Shown: positions 49,801-63,940 of the stretch, piece by piece
Layout of the letters: each line of letters begins with the position of its first letter
Position numbering within the stretch: the stretch's first letter is position 1
Assembly (NCBI RefSeq): GCF_910592395.1
Contig: NC_088308.1
Location: 26,489,501-26,553,500, forward strand
Reading direction: 5' to 3'
DNA from: Lineus longissimus
Taxonomy: Eukaryota; Nemertea; Pilidiophora; Heteronemertea; Lineidae
DNA length: 64,000 nucleotides
Program-made: the position numbers and the translations under genes
The notes under the pieces: generated by a model
What the model saw: the letters and a program-made list of their open reading frames with translations, nothing else
What the model was told of the DNA's origin: nothing
Databases searched by the model: none

Positions 49801-51867
49801 CAAACTTTTGGCCTGACTAAAAAAACCTAAAAATCTGTACTAAAGTATAGGGTCTAATAGTAATGCGTAAAGATTGCTTCCGAATTTTGTAAGCACTGGC
49901 CAATTCTACCATGGCCATGTCTCACTTACAATATCCTAATAGGCTTTCGAAGTTTTGTTGTTGAATTATAGGTCTTTGAAAAAAGGACTAATGTCGTGAA
50001 TGTCTTCAGTGGACTAAAATGGATTAAATGGGAACTTCTACATATTGGAATCCAGAAAATGTCTTACTGCTGATGGCAAAGAGGTCACACGTTTGATGGC
50101 CAAAAGCATAAAATGCTGCTGTTTGAAAATGTCGTGTTATTATCATATCATTCAAACTTCTCTGAGGAATCTGCATCTGTAACCAAGGTATATACTGTAT
50201 GTCTGCATGTACGGGCATGCATAAACGGATACCAATTCTGGAACCTTTGCTGACTTTGGCATTGATTGAAAGTCTTCTAAAGAGGATTCATATGTTTGGA
50301 TCGTCCAATAACAAGTATAGACCAAATCTATGTTATTCATAATTACAATCCATAATTTGTATTATGTGTTGTGTTGGAGAAATCAGTTGGTGGTCCACTC
50401 AGTCCTACAAATCAGTGCTTGTTAGTGGACAACCACCTTTGGATTTCACTTGTGTCTCTTGTTGTGGATTTAAGGAAAATTAGATTAGGTATAAATTCAT
50501 TTATTAATACTAATGGGGCTATTTTTATTGCATTGTTTTAGGAAGTTCGCCAGAAAACAATGACATGTTCTAAATCTTGTTCAGGCCTAACATGATTGAA
50601 ATATGGCTTGCAAAGTTGGACTTCTTTCATTTACTTGGCAGCCCATTTCAACTTTCTTGAGACTAAATCACTTTCAGATTTCTGTTTGCTCTTTATCTCA
50701 ATAGGTTTTGGCTGGAAGGTGCCATGCAGTTGAAAAATGAGATGGTATGGAAAATATGTCTTTAAAAATAGTAAATGTTTCCATGGAAACCTAAAGCTAT
50801 CCATCTCAACAAGCTGTGTCCAGAAATAGATTTAAGCCTATCAAGTAAACAGGTAGTCTATATCTCACCTGTGCATTTCGTGATCATAGCCACCTGACTA
50901 TTTCAATAAAAAACTTGAATGAAAAGTAATGGTTTCCTAGTGGCCTGCTTATTGCTGTAGACGGCCTCTGTTTTTCACATGAGCCAAATTCTGAAGAGAT
51001 GATATAGGCTATTGGATAGGCAAACCCCTTCCTCCCCAGCTCCTGGCACTACCATCTTCCTCTCATAGCTTATAATCATCACAATCTGGCTGCTAAAACG
51101 TTGTTTCCTCATTGGAAAGTGTCACGTTCGGTGCCAATATTCAGACTTGAATTGTGTGAAAGTTCTTTTTATTGTGTGCAATTATGAGACTTCCATGTTA
51201 CCTTGTCCTGGTGGGACATACCAAAGATTGCCTACACTTGACCATGTTGACCAGAGATTATACAAATATAGGCCTGGAAAAGTAATTATTTCGAAGCGTA
51301 CTTGGACTCTTCAAGACTATAGGTCTGGTACAATATTTATATGGACTACTGCTATTGACAGGGGTAAGAAGATAATTTGTTCTGATTTTGATGACAGGAA
51401 TTTCAATGAGCTTAATCTGCTCATTCAAGTCACAAAGATGGGTCATGTTTGATGTATCAATATATCATTGACATAATCGTTCTTCTCTGACCCCCTTGGC
51501 CAGTAGCCCATATCATTCAACTTTAAAGGAGAGCAGGATTACTTAACCGTTTGGACTGAGATCTTATACCTACACTGAGATAACTGAGAGTGAGAGCTTA
51601 GCCTATGCAAAGCTTGGAACAGTTCCACCTAACACTAAGGTCCAACTGAGGGTCTGCCCACTAGATACTGATGTTCGTTTTGAACAGCACTTTACCCTGT
51701 GTCTTCTTTCAGAAATCGCATCCATGAACGAAAAATAGTTTCAACCTATCCAAAGGAAGGTGATGCAAACATTATAGGGCCCTACTGCTAAAAATGAAGA
51801 GATATGCCACAAATTTAACCAGGTTGTTTTCTTGTCTATTTCAGATGTTGTAGCTTAGCGTAGAAGG

Positions 51868-54800
51868 ATGCCTGGTGTTAGCCTAGAGGTAGCCCTCTCC
51901 GAGGCCCTCGAGATCAAGGGGTGCCCTCTTGCTGAACCAGAGATATGGGGCGTGCTGTGTCAGAGCGTCGAGGCCCTCCAAGATCTCTTTATCAAAGGTA
52001 TGTCTTTGATTGATTCAGGGGTTGACATTCACTGGGATTCAGATAGGGTTGTTCAGACAATTAATGGTCTTTGAAATTCCGATATCAACAATAAATCAGA
52101 TAGGTTGTATTGGCATTATCTTTATTCCAAAAACCAACTCTATTCAGTAGAATTCTCTGTCAAGAACGCCATTGGTACCAACAATGTAATGTGGATCTTT
52201 ATGAGCAGTCACAAGTGCAAAAGTCAAATTGTGAAGTAAGATATTCACTCATAGTCAAACTGCCTTGACCTTGGCAATGTTATACTGACATTTGTCTCAA
52301 AACTACAAAAAACTTTCACTTTCAGATGAAGCATTTAATCAAACAGATGACCGTCCATCTTACATGATCAGCCCTGACACCCTGATGCTCTCTGGCAACG
52401 GAAAGGTGAAATTTGATGAGCTCTCCCTGCAGAAGTGGCAGGAGAGCAAATATGCTGCTCCCGAGACTTTTTCTGCTCCCATCTTGGCTGATGTACAGCT
52501 TGAAAAGGTAACAATACACTTCCTACTAGTCATTTTAGCTTAGATTTCAAGAAAAGAGGAGTGCTGGTGTGAAAATTCCAGAAGAACTTAGGTAAACTGG
52601 GTTCATCTTGGAGATAGTGGGGTGCAACTTTTAATGAGCTTGAGCATGCCTCACTAAGTGGTTCCGTGCAAGCAATGAATGATATGCTATTTCTGAAGAA
52701 TAAAGTAAACTGCTGTTGTGAGTTTGGAGTTTGCCCTGGGTTATCGGCAGTGTTTTGTCCATGTATATTGGTTAATTACTCTAAAGTGATGGTAAAAATG
52801 TTGTAATGAATGGAGTACTTTGAAGTTGTCACAAAGTTGCATTTGTCTGATGAGCCAGACTGTAACTTGAAACATAATGACTGAACAATGTTTGTATCTT
52901 TCAATCAAACTATCTTCCTTGGCATTTCAGATTTATATATATGGCTTAGGAATGACGTTATATGAAGCTGCTGACTTTGGACAAGGTTTACACGAGGTGA
53001 GTATGGGCCCCAGATGGCAAATATTCAGATGTGGAATGTTGGTAACTTGATATTTTGAATTCAAGAAAGTGACATGTGTATCATATGGGTGGAGAACCGT
53101 CACTACTTTCAATGCAATCAAATATATTCGAACTTCTGTTTCTGCTACTAAAATCAATTAAACACTAACAGTGGAGTTCTATGCATTCTCAAAATGTATA
53201 CTACTAGTGTGAAACGCCTATATAAATCAATTGGTGCTCTAAACCACATTCAATACTTATCAAAACATTCATCAACATGGTTACATATAGACTGTGGTTG
53301 ATTTTAATGTTGAAAAAATCGATTGATTGCCTAGTAAGGTGGAGTCTGGTTTGAGGCCAGCGACAGTATTAGAAAGAACAGAAAACTCCTGTCGATATAT
53401 CCAGTCAGTTTGATTGGCCTTGTCTTGGCAGCCCTTTGTCAGCCTAGGACTTGATGCCAGAGGCAAGCTCAGCTGTATATCAGTGATGTGGTTGTTGCAT
53501 ACTCCACCTCATGCTTAATTGCTTCTGAACATGAGTGGTTCTTAACTCTCATTGAACACCTGTGTTATGCCAATACCTACATAAACATGGGCTAGACTCT
53601 AATGATTCACCGTCCATTTGAAACACCCATTCTTCTCGAGGGTGGATAGATTGGCCAGATTGATTGTGCTGCAGATGTCCATGTTTAGTGCTTATCATAA
53701 AGAGAAACCAGCTATATGTGGTATACATTTCATTTACATGTTTTTGTTGCACTATCTTTCAGAAGTTGAAGTTGAGTGAAGACTTAGATACGCTGCTGTA
53801 CACCATGTGTGAAAATGACCCGTCCAGCAGGATCACTCTTGCTGAATTACTCGATGTAAGTCAACAGTTGAGTACGACTGACTATGCTCCGTGAAAAACA
53901 AAAATTACTGTACATTTTGAATCGAGGAGAAGCTTAACTCCAATTTGAACAGGGTGGATAGAAAAACTTGTCGATATTTGTAGCGCACTTGAAATTATAG
54001 TAAGCAGATGGTAGATGTCTGAAAGTTGATTAGTGGATGAGTCGATGGGACTTCATGCATAAAGAGCTAAATTAAAGGCCTTCTCTGTCCATTCAAAGAT
54101 TATGCATGTTGGGATCTGTTACAAAAAGATCTCAAAATCTAAAGTGTGTTCATTTGAATGTCAGCAACTCATTTTAAAATAGCACAGCTGATTAACGAGA
54201 TTGATCACTAGATGTTGCAGATCATCACAGGTGTTACCATCCCCTCACCTTGCTTATCAACCACAGCTATGAATAGGTGCAACGCCTGGTTGGGCATATG
54301 AGCATCTCTATCAGTATGAAGAGGTAGCTTGGATAAAGTTGACAAGGAGGCTACTCAGATTCAAGTGTTTCACGCATTCAGTGAAGGCACTTCGTCCTTC
54401 AGTTGTGACTAAGAGATCATAGGTATCTTATACATGTTGTGTGTCATTTGTTACTTTTCACTTTCAGGCTTGTGGCCAGCTCGCCCCTTCAAAGACTAAC
54501 CATAAACCATACTCCCAATACGTCACGAAGCTCTATAAGCTGGTGTTTGGCAGCTTGCAGAACGTAAGTAGAGACGGTCTGGGATTCGAAAGTTTTCTCT
54601 TTTGTCCTTTTGACACAGTATGCAATAAGACAAGTGATTCTGGATGTCAGAGTGAATTCAAAGTAGTGATAATTTTCCATATCCGATTTTGAGCGGGAAA
54701 TGAGGACATCTTTTTTGTAGCACTGTAGAAATGTTCATTTGAGCGTGAGGTACTTCATGGAGAGATATCTGCCTCCTTACATTCTGTTTGTGTTTCTGAT

Positions 54801-57800
54801 TTTGCTCCCCTTGCTTACTCAGCTCACCAGTATCCCCAGTATCCCTGAAGAGGAGGTAAGCCTAATCAAGTTTATACCCTAACCCTCTTACACTTATACT
54901 GCCTTGAAATCTTTGTATTATCGTAACAGCTTGCTTACTTCATTACTAACAGATTCATAGCAGGTATGGGTATATCATATTCACAGGTGCCTGTTATAAT
55001 TTGCCTGTTTTAGCTTGCCATGCCTCACACACATTGCTGTTTGAGGAATCCACTAGACAGTAGGATGGATGTGATCAGAGACAGTGTCAAACAAGTAGAG
55101 CAGTTGTGACTCTGTACGTTGTGAGGTCCAGCATACTGTGTGCTGTGCTCCTGAGTACACTACATCAACTTTGCCTGGATATCTCTGCCAAGAACATCAC
55201 ATTGTTTTGGTCCACACATGTTGCTATAAATGATCTCTCATTGTTTACAAGCATGCACTACAGATGAGACAAAAGTTGAGCTTGTTGATCGTACTGCTCT
55301 GACATTGAAGCAGCTGCATTTGCTCCCACTCAAATATCTTATCAGTTTGGAAGTGGTTCTTGTCTTTACAGCAATGTTAGAGTACTTCCCAAGAGTATGT
55401 GCTGTCAGTTAACATGATATGACAGCCACTTTTGTGTTCAGACACAGATTCAAGCCACACTTATTAAGAAATGGATACAGTATCACATCTTTTATCTTGT
55501 TTATGTAGAGATAGATGTTGCCAACTGCTCTCAATCATAAAGCAAGTATAAGACCTGCATTTCTGTCTAGGTCTGCATTACTGCTTTTGTGATTTTTACC
55601 ATTTCATGATACATAAGATCAGATCTATGTACTACCCTAAGGTTACTACTTCTCTTCATAACATGTAGCAGATCAAGTTAATCCCTTTCTCTAATCCATA
55701 AATCTCATTGGGTATGCACAGTGATCTCGACATAGTTTTTGTTATACTGACTAATAAAACTAACTCCTCTCTGACTAATATCACTATTTGCTGTTAACAA
55801 ATTCTGCCACTTTCTCCCGCTGCTAGGGTGGGGTAACACATTTTTTGAGGCCAATTGGTTTTATATCATAATTTACAATGAAATCGACTGATTTGTGTTG
55901 AATTCTGTTATAGCCCAATCCAACTAATGGTTTTGAAATCTTCAATTCCCAAAGAAAAACTCGTGTGTGTCTGGCCGTGATGAGTCTGCCGATACTGGAA
56001 ATGTTCTCATTGACAAACATCATGTGATAGTATACTGCTGTTATCAAAAATATCTCTATGTTCACATTGACTTTCTGTCTTTTCCTCCTTGAATGATGTG
56101 ACTTCTCTTCCAGTTGGAGCAAGTGGATCAGGTGTTTGGTGCCAGGGAGGAACAGGGAGCAAAGGCAAAGAGTCCAATTCCACCAGGTCGCAAATCACGC
56201 CACACTTCAGGGAAGGCCAAGTCTAGAGTCAGGTCAAAGTCATGGAATAGAGGCCAGGGAGGCAATAGTAAGAATCTGTCCAGAGCCTGAATTCTATCAG
56301 TTCACAGATTGTTTTGGAAGTGGTTATCAGAGCTGTCAGAGTTGTGCAATCGATATGATAGATGTAGCGCCTCTCACCTCTTATGTTGGAAACTCTGGCA
56401 ACAAAGGTTTTCTTCCTATGGTGCTGCTTATTGCTCGATATGGAGTATTGAACGCATCTGTTGCAGGTGACACTAAAACTCCTCTCTTGACTTTTCAGGT
56501 TCAAGTGACTCAACCCAGCCTGGACTTAGCGTTCACAATAGATCAAGAAAGCAAAATGGCTACCGGCCGCACAGTGTGGGACCTGAATTTCCACAAAATC
56601 TTGACATTCCTGGCTCAAATACGTTTGATTTGCGTCTGAGCCATTCGATTGGACAAGAGCTGCATCGTGCACCGCAGCATAGGCGCAGACACCAGATGGG
56701 ATTTCCCGACCCAGGGTTCCCAGCACATCCTTATCATCACTCAGACATGGCTTTGAATAACTCAAGAGCAAACTCTCACAGGTTGCGCCATACGGACTCG
56801 AGTAGATCAGCACAACCCATGGACTCTACGGATAACTCAGTCCCCTTGCACGGTCCTGGGAGACCAGTGAGCTATACGGGATCTATTCAAAGTGTTTACG
56901 AGAGACTTCGCGAAAGGCGTAGACGCCTCGAGGCAATACGTGGTAATATGTTTTACGATGAACCGATTGAGCCAATATATTTGAGTGATACGTATTCAAA
57001 CAGTGATATTTCTACGGAGTATGGGGACAGGCGCTCGATATTATCTGCAGCAAATTCATACAATCAGGGTAAGTTTATTGAATTACAAATATGGCACATC
57101 CCCTTGACACAGTCTTTCACCAGTGCTGCTCGACTTGTTGATAAAGGCAGAGTGATGTATGTACTATCTATGATGCATGCATTTGCAAATAGTGTATAGC
57201 CGCAAGGGTCAGTGCAATAACCCAACATAGCACTGAAATGAGGGGAAAATATCGGGTTTTAATCAATGTGACTTCAGAGATACGGGCCTAAATTTCTCTA
57301 ATTAGGTGAAAAAGTAACGTAAAGTCTTCAATGTTATGTTCTACAGGTGTGTTCCGTCCAGACATCAGTTCAAGATATGGACCCGATGTTGGGCTGCAGT
57401 TGAGAATGGCTACGTCCCCAGAACAAGACGGCAGTGAATTCAGTGACTTTCCCTTACAACTTCCTCCTGACCATTCAGAGCTCCCTAAGTAAGTTAAATC
57501 AGTGCCTGAGGTCTTTGGTCACCGTTGACTGTATTGAGCTCGTTCCCACTATGATACAGACAGCTTTGGCTCTGACAGCTTAGGTTAGAATTGGTGACCT
57601 TCTGCCAGATATGCGGGTGAAAACTTATTTTTTTCCTTTCAGGGACAGAAATTATCGGGATTCAAAACATCTGCATAACCGTCCTCATTCTATGCCAGAG
57701 CCTGTTAGAGTTTCTAGACAAGAGCCTCTGCAGTCAGGCACCAACGGGTTACCAATGGAAGAAGAGATAGCACCCACAAAGGAAGAAGCCGTCCAAGCCT

Positions 57801-60800
57801 TGGTATCGATGCTGAACCATGCAGAGCCTAAATCAAAATCACAGAAGGACCTCTTGCAGAAGAAATCCTCTAAACAACCGAAATCTACCCCACCTATGCG
57901 ACAGAAAGATGCTCAATCACAAAAACCAAGGGTAGGATTCAGCAGTTTGTTCTCTGAAGAACTTTATGTTGGTTTTATCAGCTGCTGTTAAATAATCTAT
58001 CGATCAGTACTTGTGTTTCATGAGAAGTAAGGGATGCATAACGAATTCAGTTCTCGAGCTATAAATGTGTAATTTTTAAATCGATGAGTCAGTGCTAAGC
58101 TCCAGTAGGGCACAGCTGTGGTTAAATTCTTCATGTTGAAGTGATTTTAACACAAATAGATACTTATCTCTTATATGATTTTTCAGAAATTTTTTGGACC
58201 AGAGTTCATCGCCAAAAGTAGTGAGCCGCACATCAGACTGACCATGCCAAATACACAAGTGAGTACCTCTTCCCTGTCTAGAAGATGTTTTTATAACCTA
58301 GATTTACTACAGAAGAGATTAGCATCATTCCATTCTCTGATGACTAGATTGGCCATAGTGTGTCTTGTTATTTTAACCAGCAGTAATCTGAAACAGGAGT
58401 TAAGGATGTTGTGCTTCTGTCTGGGGCATTGTGTTCATTGTAAAATAGGTTTACAAACAACTTTCCAGACAAACAACTTTCTGGGTTCATCACTTTAGTC
58501 ACAGCCCAACTGTTTCAATTTCAATTTCATGACAGAGGTTTAATGGTCAGCTATAGCTGTGTTTAAACATTGCTAGGGTGTGATCCACTTTAATCTTCTT
58601 ATCAATGTGTTTCTTTTCCATAGAATGTGAAGAACATCAACTCCCTGAAGCCGTTGAAGATCTTATTACTGAATGGCGTGATCATAGATCTTGTGTGCGA
58701 TCCAAGCACGACTGGGAAACATCTTTTTGACCTCGTAGCTAATCATCTGGCTCTGCCTGAACATTACTACTTCGGACTGACCTACATTACTGGTAAGGAC
58801 ATATTGATATAATTGTGGAGACTTGGGCAGTGTTTGGAACCTGTCAGATTGGTGGTCTGAACAAGGGGGTTGGATTCCCTTCACAGACCACCTTGCGTGT
58901 ACTTGTAAGTCACCTCAAGGTCAGTCTAGTGGAGCTCATAAAGTTGAGTGATATTTACTCCTTTGTCAATCGTATCAACAAGTTTTACGTGCGAATGTTG
59001 CCAAACACAAAACCGGAAATTTTGACACCAGATGTTTCTGTATTTCAGACGGAGAGCACATGTTCTTAAATCATGACACCAAGCTCAGCAAAGTCGCCCC
59101 AGCCAGTTGGAAGGACCAGAAAGGAGGCACCCTGGACCGTCCGTTTACACTATACTTCAGGGTGAAGTTTTATAGTGAAGAGATCAGCCAGCTTAGGTAA
59201 GTCAAGAGATTTTATCATCATCAACATGTGATCCTGGTCTTGTACAGGACGTTTCTGCTGTGTACCTTTTATGTTGTGCTCTATGGTTAGGATTTCAGAA
59301 TTGTAGTGTTCTGAACAGGAAGACAGCCTGTCGAAGTTTGGAGATTGGGTTGATTTGTTGACACTCGCTCAAATTTCATTCGGTTGATTCTCATGTCAGT
59401 ACTCTTGTTACATTCAGACATTCCTCAACCAAGCATCTGTACTACCTTCAACTCCGTCGTGACATCTTGGAGGAGCGGACCCAATGTAACGAGGATGACA
59501 CCATGCAACTCGCCTCCATAGCTCTACAGGCAGAGTACGGAAACTACGACACCAAGACCTGTGGTCGCAATTACTTCCTACCAGAACATTATGTGCCAGC
59601 GCGGATTATGCGGCGGGTGGGGACAGCCTTTGTTAAAGATAAACTGCCGAGTATGCACCGGAGTCATCATGGTGTTCGGGAGCTGGAAGCGGAACTACTC
59701 TATCTTAAGGTAAGTCCAGTGGTGCTCATAATGTGGGATGATATTTACTCCATTATTGAAACAGTCGACAGGAACAGTATAATGACATAATCCGCATTAG
59801 TTTGATGCTAAAACTGGTAATGGATACAAGACTTAGCTAAAAAAAAGACCAACCTCCGTATCCAAACTGATCATGTTCTTGATAGAGAGCTATCTTTCAG
59901 ATGAATGTGTCTACCAGCCTTGAATGGTATCATCAATGTATTGTTGGTCTTTTCAGGAAATGCAGCAGCTCTCTGAGTATGGAATCCACTTTTACAGGAT
60001 ATTTAAGGTGAGGTAGGCCAACACAGGCCAGCATGCGTAGCTAGATTCTTTGTGTTCCTTTCTGTTCGTACTTTCTGTGCCATTGAGACATCATTTGACA
60101 TCCTGGTGTGTGTCCTATTTTGGAGTCATTCGGTCAAGGTGGTGCTTTTTGCAAGTTTGGAACTTGCTACAACTCCCAAAGCTGCTGTAGTATGCATTTT
60201 GACTAAAAAGATGAACATGCAAGAAATTATTGTTGTTGTTTTTATTACAGAGTAAACAGGATCGAGTCATACCAACTTGGGTTGGCGTTAACGTTAACGG
60301 GATCAGCATTGCCGAGAAACAAGGTGACACACGCGTGGTACTTCAGCGACATCCCTGGTCGATGACAAAGAAACTTTCTTTCAATCGAAAGCGATTTTCA
60401 GTTCTTCCCAAGTCGGACACTAAAAATCTCAAGATAGATAAACTAAGCTACTACACAGACAGCCACAAAAAGTAAGTATATTGTTGACTGAAGTCTTTTA
60501 ACTCAACAAAAACCTTCTGGGCACTGAAATGCAGTACAGTTCATTGAAAAGAAAGATTCTTTGGGTGGCCTGCTTTTAGGTCATCAATTGATGCCATTCA
60601 GGATTGGTTGATACATTTATTATGTTTAATTTTCTTTTCAGGGGACGTTATTTGCTTCAATTTAGTACACAACAACATGATTTCCAACTGAGGGAGCACA
60701 CACGCTCCAACATTGCTGAAATGATAGATGAAGGTGAGTCTATTTAGTGCCAAAATTATTGTCACGTGTCATCTAATTAATATCTTTTTAGCTTTTTGTC

Positions 60801-63800
60801 ATAAAAAGATATCTTCTGCATTAAGCTTATTGGGCAATGTTGGGTGTACATCCTTTGGCATGATTGAGTACACTGCTGGGACTTCTTTGAAAAGTCTATT
60901 GCAAATTCAATAAAATTCCTCCTATTTTCTTCAGAGATGCCAATGGACTACCCCGAGGCAGTTGCTTCTGATGATGACGTTTATGTCGATGAGCCTCAGG
61001 AGCCAGACTTTGAGGATTACCCTAGCGACAAGGAATATGAGGATGATGCAGAAATGATAGAAGCACAGGTAGGGAAATGTTTATTATGATCTAAATGTTG
61101 TCATATGCCTCAGTCAAAGATGTCCATAGCTCAGGACCTGCATTTTGATTTGAAACGCTTTGGCCAAAATTCACGTTTTTTCATGAATGACTTCATAACT
61201 TATCCAAGGTGTAAACCCTGATTATTCAATCCAAGTGCCGACACAATAGCTTACCTGTGCTGAGGTTAGTTTCGGCGACTGGTGATTGGTAAAGCTGGCC
61301 CTGCAGCTGATAATTTAAGAGAGAAACATAATCATGTATGATGTGCCATGGTAGGGTCTTTCTTCATGAACTTAGTGTCACTTTGACTATATACGGCATG
61401 TTGAAACTATTTGTTAATCAAAAGCCTGCAACTAAATAGGCTATGAAGAGGCCATGATCATGGTTAGGAACTCAGAAGTTCATATAAAAGTGAAGACATA
61501 GTAATAAGGCATTCATGATCTCTTGCCAGTGGCCTTCTGTGTCAGCGTATAATACCTGTTTGTTTAATGGTGCATAATACTGCTCTGTAACTCAACAATT
61601 TGTTAAGTGGGTCTAAACATACTAATAAGGCCTGAGTCAAAATTAGGTCGGTGTTTATGTTGATGTAATAATCCTTGGTATTGGGTTCTACAGTCATCAA
61701 TTATGCAGTGATTGTCCATTTATGTATTGACCTTCTTCGTCCATTATTATAATGTATGGTGGATCTTTAGTTTGAGTACTGTACTTATGGGGATATGGAC
61801 TGATAGTTTTCAATCCTGTGTGTGGTGGTTTTTTATATAAAGGCCTAAATGGACGATTATGTGGGAAATAATGTGGTGTTTAAGCTGAACATTTGGGAGA
61901 TGATGTTCAAATATGCTATGACTTGGACTTAGGATTTATTTTCCAATTTTTTTCAAGGTCACGATAATTTTTTCTAAATCTGGGACTAGATAGTGTTTCA
62001 TGTGATTTCAGGTTGAACATGGCATTGAGAACGCTCCCCAGAACTTTGCGGACGCAGGTTACTACCAGAATGCTGAGGCGTATGTCCACCACCGTGATAA
62101 AAAGAGAGACTTGACTCCTACCCTGGTGGTCGAACCTACAGAGTAAGCATCAGTATTGTCAGTAATGTATTAGTCTCAATGCTTTGAAGGAAATACCAGA
62201 GGTCAGCGACGATAAAAAAACTGTTTGATTTTCAATTATTACACAAGTGGCCTCATTGAAATTTCTGTGCTACGTCAAACAAAAAGTGTTTATAATTTGC
62301 CTATTTGAGCATTCATGGTTGGATGTAACCGGACATCCATTTCCTTGATGTACAGAATGGATAGGTCCACACTGACAAACACTGGTGCACCAATGGTCAA
62401 TTTCTTTGCAGACTTTTTTGATGTTAGGCTATCTGATTGTGGTATTTTCTGTTACAGTTCCTCAATGGACTTCAACGACCACTCATCGAATGAGACCACT
62501 CCAAGGATAGAGACCAGCATGCACTCGCCAGACAAGAATGAAATGAAAGCTTTCGTGGTTGGTAAGTTGTCTGAACTCTGCCCTCGCACAAGGTTAGCCT
62601 TACAAGGTGTCAGCGTCGATGTTATTATCATGATTTGTACTGGAGGATTGTGATTTGAAATCTTTGTCAGGCAGAGATAAGTTCATATGGACTGTGAACC
62701 TCTTTCGGCTCCTGGGAAATCTACTTTAGTATGGTCTTTGATGTTAAGGAAATGTCAGACTTTGCCTTGAATGTTCCTGTGTTTGAACTAATGTTCTTTA
62801 TCTTCAGATGCAAGTGTCAAGTCTGTTGACCAGACACTGTTTCCAGCAGGTTTACACAGTGAGACAGTATCTGACACCCTGCATGAGCGCTTTAACAACC
62901 TCCCACCTCCTGAGACGCAGGAGAGAAGAGTCATCATGGTATCACTTGCAAAAGATCGAGAATACGGTATCGGAATAACGATTGTCGGTGGTGAAAGTAC
63001 AAGTAAACTTGACCTGGGTATTTTCATAAAGTCGATTACGCCTGGTGGACCTGCTGAGACGGGGGGCCAAGTTCAAGCTGGTGACCGCATTATCGCTGTT
63101 AATGGGAAGAGTTTCGAAGGTATTCCACATCACAAGGCTGTGGAGATCATCCGAGATTCTCCTTCACCTGTTCAGCTCCTTGTGTCACAGCCAGTCTATG
63201 CAGATGAACCAGCCAAACAGACCAAGAGGTCCACTACTCCTCGGAGTAACACACATTCACCTCGTTCAGGGATGTCTGGGAATGTCACACCAGTCATTGA
63301 TATACAAGGTAGGTACCCAAGAATTTTGCTCCTTCGCACAGGACAGAGACGAGCAACAAAATTATATCCGTGATCATGGTGAAAGTCAGCATTAGAAACG
63401 GAGACTTCCTCTGTCGTGAACAATATAAGCATATCTATGCCAGTGGCTCAGTGATAAAACACCAATATTGAGACCATTTCATTATAACCTGATCACTATT
63501 ATCCACAGTTCCATGATTTGATGTTACCAACTGGAAATTATCTTCTTCCAGCTAAACATGTGAGTCCATTGAATGGTATAGGATCTGGTGAGGACTCCGA
63601 GGTTGACATGCCACCTCATGAGAGTCGCGTCGAGGCGAGGGATGCCCGTAAGATGCACACGGCACCAAAAACCGGGTTGAGCCCTCGTCTCCTTGACCAT
63701 GGTCTCCCACTCATGATGGGGCGCTCGCCAGTCACGGCCATGATGGATAAAGCATCGACACCTATACTTACAATATCCCAAGAATCTGAGAGTGAAGGTT

Positions 63801-63940
63801 CCGTAGACAGTGAGGAGGATTTGGCGGACAATATCCTCGACCGCGGCACTTCTCATGATGTCATGGCTACCCTCAAGTACGAGGATAGATATGAAGTTGT
63901 CTTGCAGAAGATTAATGGGAGTTTGGGGCTTAATGTCACG
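51868..63940 (+). CDS. PTPN13: PTPN13 (PTP-BL/FAP-1) N-terminal part: KIND, FERM, PDZ1, start of PDZ2; runs off the window
   Basis: Homologue of the giant submembranous tyrosine phosphatase PTPN13. Twenty-two coding exons are visible: 51868-51997, 52326-52507, 52931-52996, 53763-53855, 54468-54563, 54823-54855, 56114-56267, 56499-57068, 57347-57488, 57643-57931, 58187-58258, 58624-58792, 59049-59196, 59418-59709, 59957-60007, 60251-60471, 60642-60733, 60935-61068, 62012-62142, 62458-62561, 62808-63308, 63552-63940. All are in phase and give 1353 residues. KIND: 1-189 (ALSEALEIKGCPLAEPEIW; YGLGMTLY). Pre-FERM signature KFFGPEFIAKSSEPHIRL near 586. FERM: about 610-930. PDZ1: about 1100-1190 with carboxylate loop YGIGITI. 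PDZ2 begins at YEVVLQKINGSLGLNVT. The phosphatase domain would lie beyond the window. FRMPD2 (KIND-FERM-PDZ without phosphatase) is the main alternative. Confidence 0.9.
54856..56113 (+). other. PTPN13 intron 6
   Basis: A 1.26-kb intron follows the 33-base exon. No coding, RNA or repeat feature is supported inside it. Confidence 0.6.
58624..60733 (+). CDS. PTPN13 FERM-domain exons
   Basis: Exons 58624-58792, 59049-59196, 59418-59709, 59957-60007, 60251-60471 and 60642-60733 encode the three FERM lobes. F1 contains LLLNGVIIDLVCD. F2 contains YYLQLRRDILEER and LASIALQAEYGNYDTK. F3 contains the KKLSFNRKRFSVLPK strand pair and the final helix FQLREHTRSNIAEM. In PTPN13 the FERM domain targets the protein to the apical membrane through phosphoinositides. 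Sequence similarity to human PTPN13 is strongest in F2. Confidence 0.88.
61069..62011 (+). other. PTPN13 intron 18
   Basis: A 0.94-kb intron between two exons encoding the acidic linker after the FERM domain. Nothing else is supported inside it. Confidence 0.6.
62808..63308 (+). CDS. PTPN13 PDZ1 exon
   Basis: A single 501-base exon encodes residues 1057-1223 with the whole first PDZ domain. It has the peptide-binding loop YGIGITIVGG, the segment LDLGIFIKSITPGGPAE and the signature GDRIIAVNGKSFEGI. The downstream part is a Ser/Pro-rich linker. The nearest human match by eye is PTPN13 PDZ1 (YGLGFQIIGG, LDLGIFISSVAPGGPAD). Confidence 0.9.

Larger units (their letters stand above)
43155..51867. 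other. Long intergenic region between PIDD1 and PTPN13 (8.7 kb)
   Basis: Contents: the PIDD1 3' UTR, a 1.1-kb interspersed repeat at 43504-44638, weak minus-strand exon-like sequence between 45889 and 47790, and otherwise AT-rich DNA with short unrecognised frames. An AATAAA at about 46099 is present, but I saw no clear polyadenylation signal close to the PIDD1 stop. The PTPN13 coding start is preceded by a splice acceptor at 51841-51844, so its non-coding first exon and promoter are also somewhere here. Confidence 0.55.
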
